A stretch of DNA of 6,633 bases, from the NCBI GenBank assembly GCA_902471875.1, contig CABRLN010000058.1:1-6633 (forward strand), written 5' to 3'. Under the pieces are notes generated by a model. It had not been told where the DNA came from. It ran no database searches and saw only the letters and a program-made list of their open reading frames with translations. The position numbers and the translations under genes are program-made. Source of the DNA: an uncultured Clostridium sp. Lineage in GTDB: Bacteria > Bacillota > Clostridia > Oscillospirales > Acutalibacteraceae. Below, one piece after another: positions 5,844 to 6,633 of this stretch; position 1 is the stretch's first letter, and the number at the start of each line of letters is the position of its first letter.

Positions 5844-6059
5844 ATGGCAGATAAAGAGGAAATTAAAACACTGGAGGAATTAGAGGAAAAAGGAAGAATA
5901 CTGCGGGGGTACAAAGAAAAATTCCGGCAGATGTGCCAAGAAAATAAAATGATAAAGGGTTCGACAGTGCTGAAACTATATGATAAAATTGAAGAGGTAC
6001 AAAGAGAATATGAGCATTTAGATAATAAGCTGACATTAATGGAATACAACTTTATATAG
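5844..6059 (+). CDS. Small coiled-coil protein of unknown function
   Basis: This 71-aa, highly charged protein is probably all helical. Residues 4-35 (EEIKTLEELEEKGRILRGYK onward) and 43-66 have the heptad-like Leu/Ile spacing of a coiled coil. There is no signal peptide or membrane segment. The ATG at 5844 has GAGAGG (5831-5836) at a 7-base spacing, which supports it over an open frame on the opposite strand. It is the first gene transcribed rightward from the divergent control region. After the stop there is only a 4-bp stem (AACT/AGTT, 6048-6061) before a run of eight T (6065-6072), a weak possible terminator. I do not recognise the family. Confidence 0.7.
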   Translation: MADKEEIKTLEELEEKGRILRGYKEKFRQMCQENKMIKGSTVLKLYDKIEEVQREYEHLDNKLTLMEYNFI

Positions 6060-6139
6060 TTCTATTTTTTTTGTTTTAATACTACTGTTTCCCTTAGTAA
6101 ATACTTGTAAGATACATCTCTAATATTTTTGCGGATTTC

Positions 6140-6160
6140 TAGTTACAATTAAGGTAACTA
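6140..6160. promoter_or_regulatory. Candidate operator upstream of the second XRE gene
   Basis: Perfect 7-bp arms TAGTTAC (6140-6146) and GTAACTA (6154-6160) with a 7-base spacer lie 11 bases before the GAGGTG ribosome binding site of the 106-aa XRE gene. A TACAAT at 6144-6149 inside it could be a -10. The position fits autoregulation. The TAGTT/AACTA ends also occur in the inverted repeat before the recombinase, but with different spacing. Confidence 0.45.
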
Positions 6161-6183
6161 CTATCGGAAAGAGGTGTATTTAC

Positions 6184-6504
6184 TTGCGTACAGAGGATTA
6201 TATTGCGGACAATATTATAGCTTTATGTAAAAAACGTGATATGAGTAAATATCGGCTGTCACAATTGACTGGTATATCTCAATCTTCGATTGGAAAAATT
6301 ATTGCTAAAGAAAGTTTACCAACCATGCCTACTGTAGAAAAGATATGTGATGCACTGGGAGTAACAATGGCACAATTCTTTGCCGGAATGGATGTTCCAG
6401 TAAGCTTATCAGAATCACAACAAGAGGTTCTGAATATTTGGAATAATCTTGATGAAAAAGAACAGAATGTAGTGATACAAATGCTCCGGGGACTTCAAAA
6501 ATAA
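6184..6504 (+). CDS. XRE-family regulator with TTG start
   Basis: This 106-aa protein has an HTH_XRE domain at about residues 6-66: IADNIIALCKKRDMSKYRLS, LTGISQSSIGKIIAKESLP with the recognition helix near 33-41, and VEKICDALGVTMAQFF. The tail (74-104) has ESQQEVLNIWNNLDEKEQNV and MLRGL, a helical pair common in short XRE proteins of Clostridia elements. The start is TTG at 6184, chosen because GAGGTG (6171-6176) sits 7 bases upstream and the domain begins at once. It faces away from the 129-aa XRE gene. A perfect inverted repeat lies directly upstream and a clear terminator follows, so it is probably a single-gene, self-regulated unit. It may be the Cro-like counterpart of the other regulator; that is inferred. 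Confidence 0.9.
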   Translation: MRTEDYIADNIIALCKKRDMSKYRLSQLTGISQSSIGKIIAKESLPTMPTVEKICDALGVTMAQFFAGMDVPVSLSESQQEVLNIWNNLDEKEQNVVIQMLRGLQK

Positions 6505-6505
6505 A

Positions 6506-6545
6506 GGAAACAGTTGTAACGAAAATGTTGACTGTTTCTTTTTTT
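6506..6545 (+). terminator. Rho-independent terminator after the 106-aa XRE gene
   Basis: GAAACAGT (6507-6514) pairs perfectly with ACTGTTTC (6531-6538), with a possible inner AAC/GTT pairing. The stem is followed by a run of seven T (6539-6545). It begins two bases after the stop codon. Confidence 0.85.
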
Positions 6546-6561
6546 ATGGAGTTGGGAGATT

Positions 6562-6633
6562 ATGGTGATTGAAAAGAAATATTATGATATTGCACAGCGT
6601 GAATTGGAAGAAATGCAAAGAGAAATTAATGCA
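6562..6633 (+). CDS. Start of a gene truncated by the right edge
   Basis: An ATG at 6562 opens a frame running to the edge (24 codons, MVIEKKYYDIAQRELEEMQR then EINA). The segment is helical and charged. A GGAG at 6548-6551 is 10 bases upstream. Alternatively a GTG at 6565 has GGGAG (6554-6558) at a 6-base spacing. It lies after the terminator of the XRE gene, so it needs read-through or its own promoter. XRE-linked positions like this can hold metallopeptidase or recombinase genes, but nothing visible identifies it. Confidence 0.55.
   Translation, partial: MVIEKKYYDIAQRELEEMQREINA

Noticed and set aside
5816..6049. Open - strand frame of 77 codons opposite the small coiled-coil gene
   Set aside because: No ribosome binding site and a Ser/Leu/Phe-rich translation typical of an antisense shadow. 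The + strand frame has a good GAGAGG site and coherent coiled-coil composition.
1..6633. tRNA, rRNA, CRISPR array, riboswitch or insertion sequence
   Set aside because: No cloverleaf, no regularly spaced direct repeats, no transposase and no terminal repeats with target duplications were found on reading both strands.

Overview
The window looks like part of an integrated mobile element (integrative element or prophage-like) from a low-GC Firmicute, most likely a Clostridia/Lachnospiraceae-type gut bacterium. The grounds are the AT-rich sequence, strong AGGAGG-type ribosome binding sites, rho-independent terminators, a large serine recombinase, and a divergent pair of Cro/CI-type (XRE) regulators. 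No rRNA, tRNA, CRISPR array or insertion sequence was seen. The organism call is inferred from style, not from a marker gene.

Layout. Positions 3-173 hold the end of a possible + strand gene entering from the left edge. Positions 174-259 are a short gap with overlapping inverted repeats that probably form the end of the large - strand operon. Positions 260-5110 hold one tightly packed - strand operon. In transcription order it encodes a large serine recombinase, a 262-aa protein, a ~138-aa protein, a ~306-aa ParB-like protein with a degenerate N-terminal motif and a helix-turn-helix, and a 304-aa ParB/DUF6551-like protein. Every junction overlaps or is nearly contiguous, and each ribosome binding site lies in the end of the preceding gene, so translation is probably coupled. 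The operon is separated from the upstream XRE gene (5228-5617, - strand) by a strong - strand terminator. From 5618 rightwards is a divergent control region with two similar inverted repeats. It is followed on the + strand by a small coiled-coil protein, a second XRE regulator with a TTG start, a good terminator, and the start of another gene cut by the right edge.

The most notable point is that the recombinase has a normal catalytic half (Ser61, Arg132, Arg135) but no cysteine-rich zinc ribbon. In its place is a C-terminal domain that recurs, without catalytic domains, in both of the next two genes. This suggests a recombinase that works with adaptor or directionality proteins built from its own tail domain. 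Two ParB-like proteins complete the operon. The last one carries an exact match to the bacterial sliding-clamp binding consensus (QLDLF) in a disordered tail, and the 262-aa protein carries a weaker version (QQTLF). A possible reading, which is inference only, is a recombination and maintenance cassette linked to replication or partition, controlled by two XRE repressors facing away from each other.
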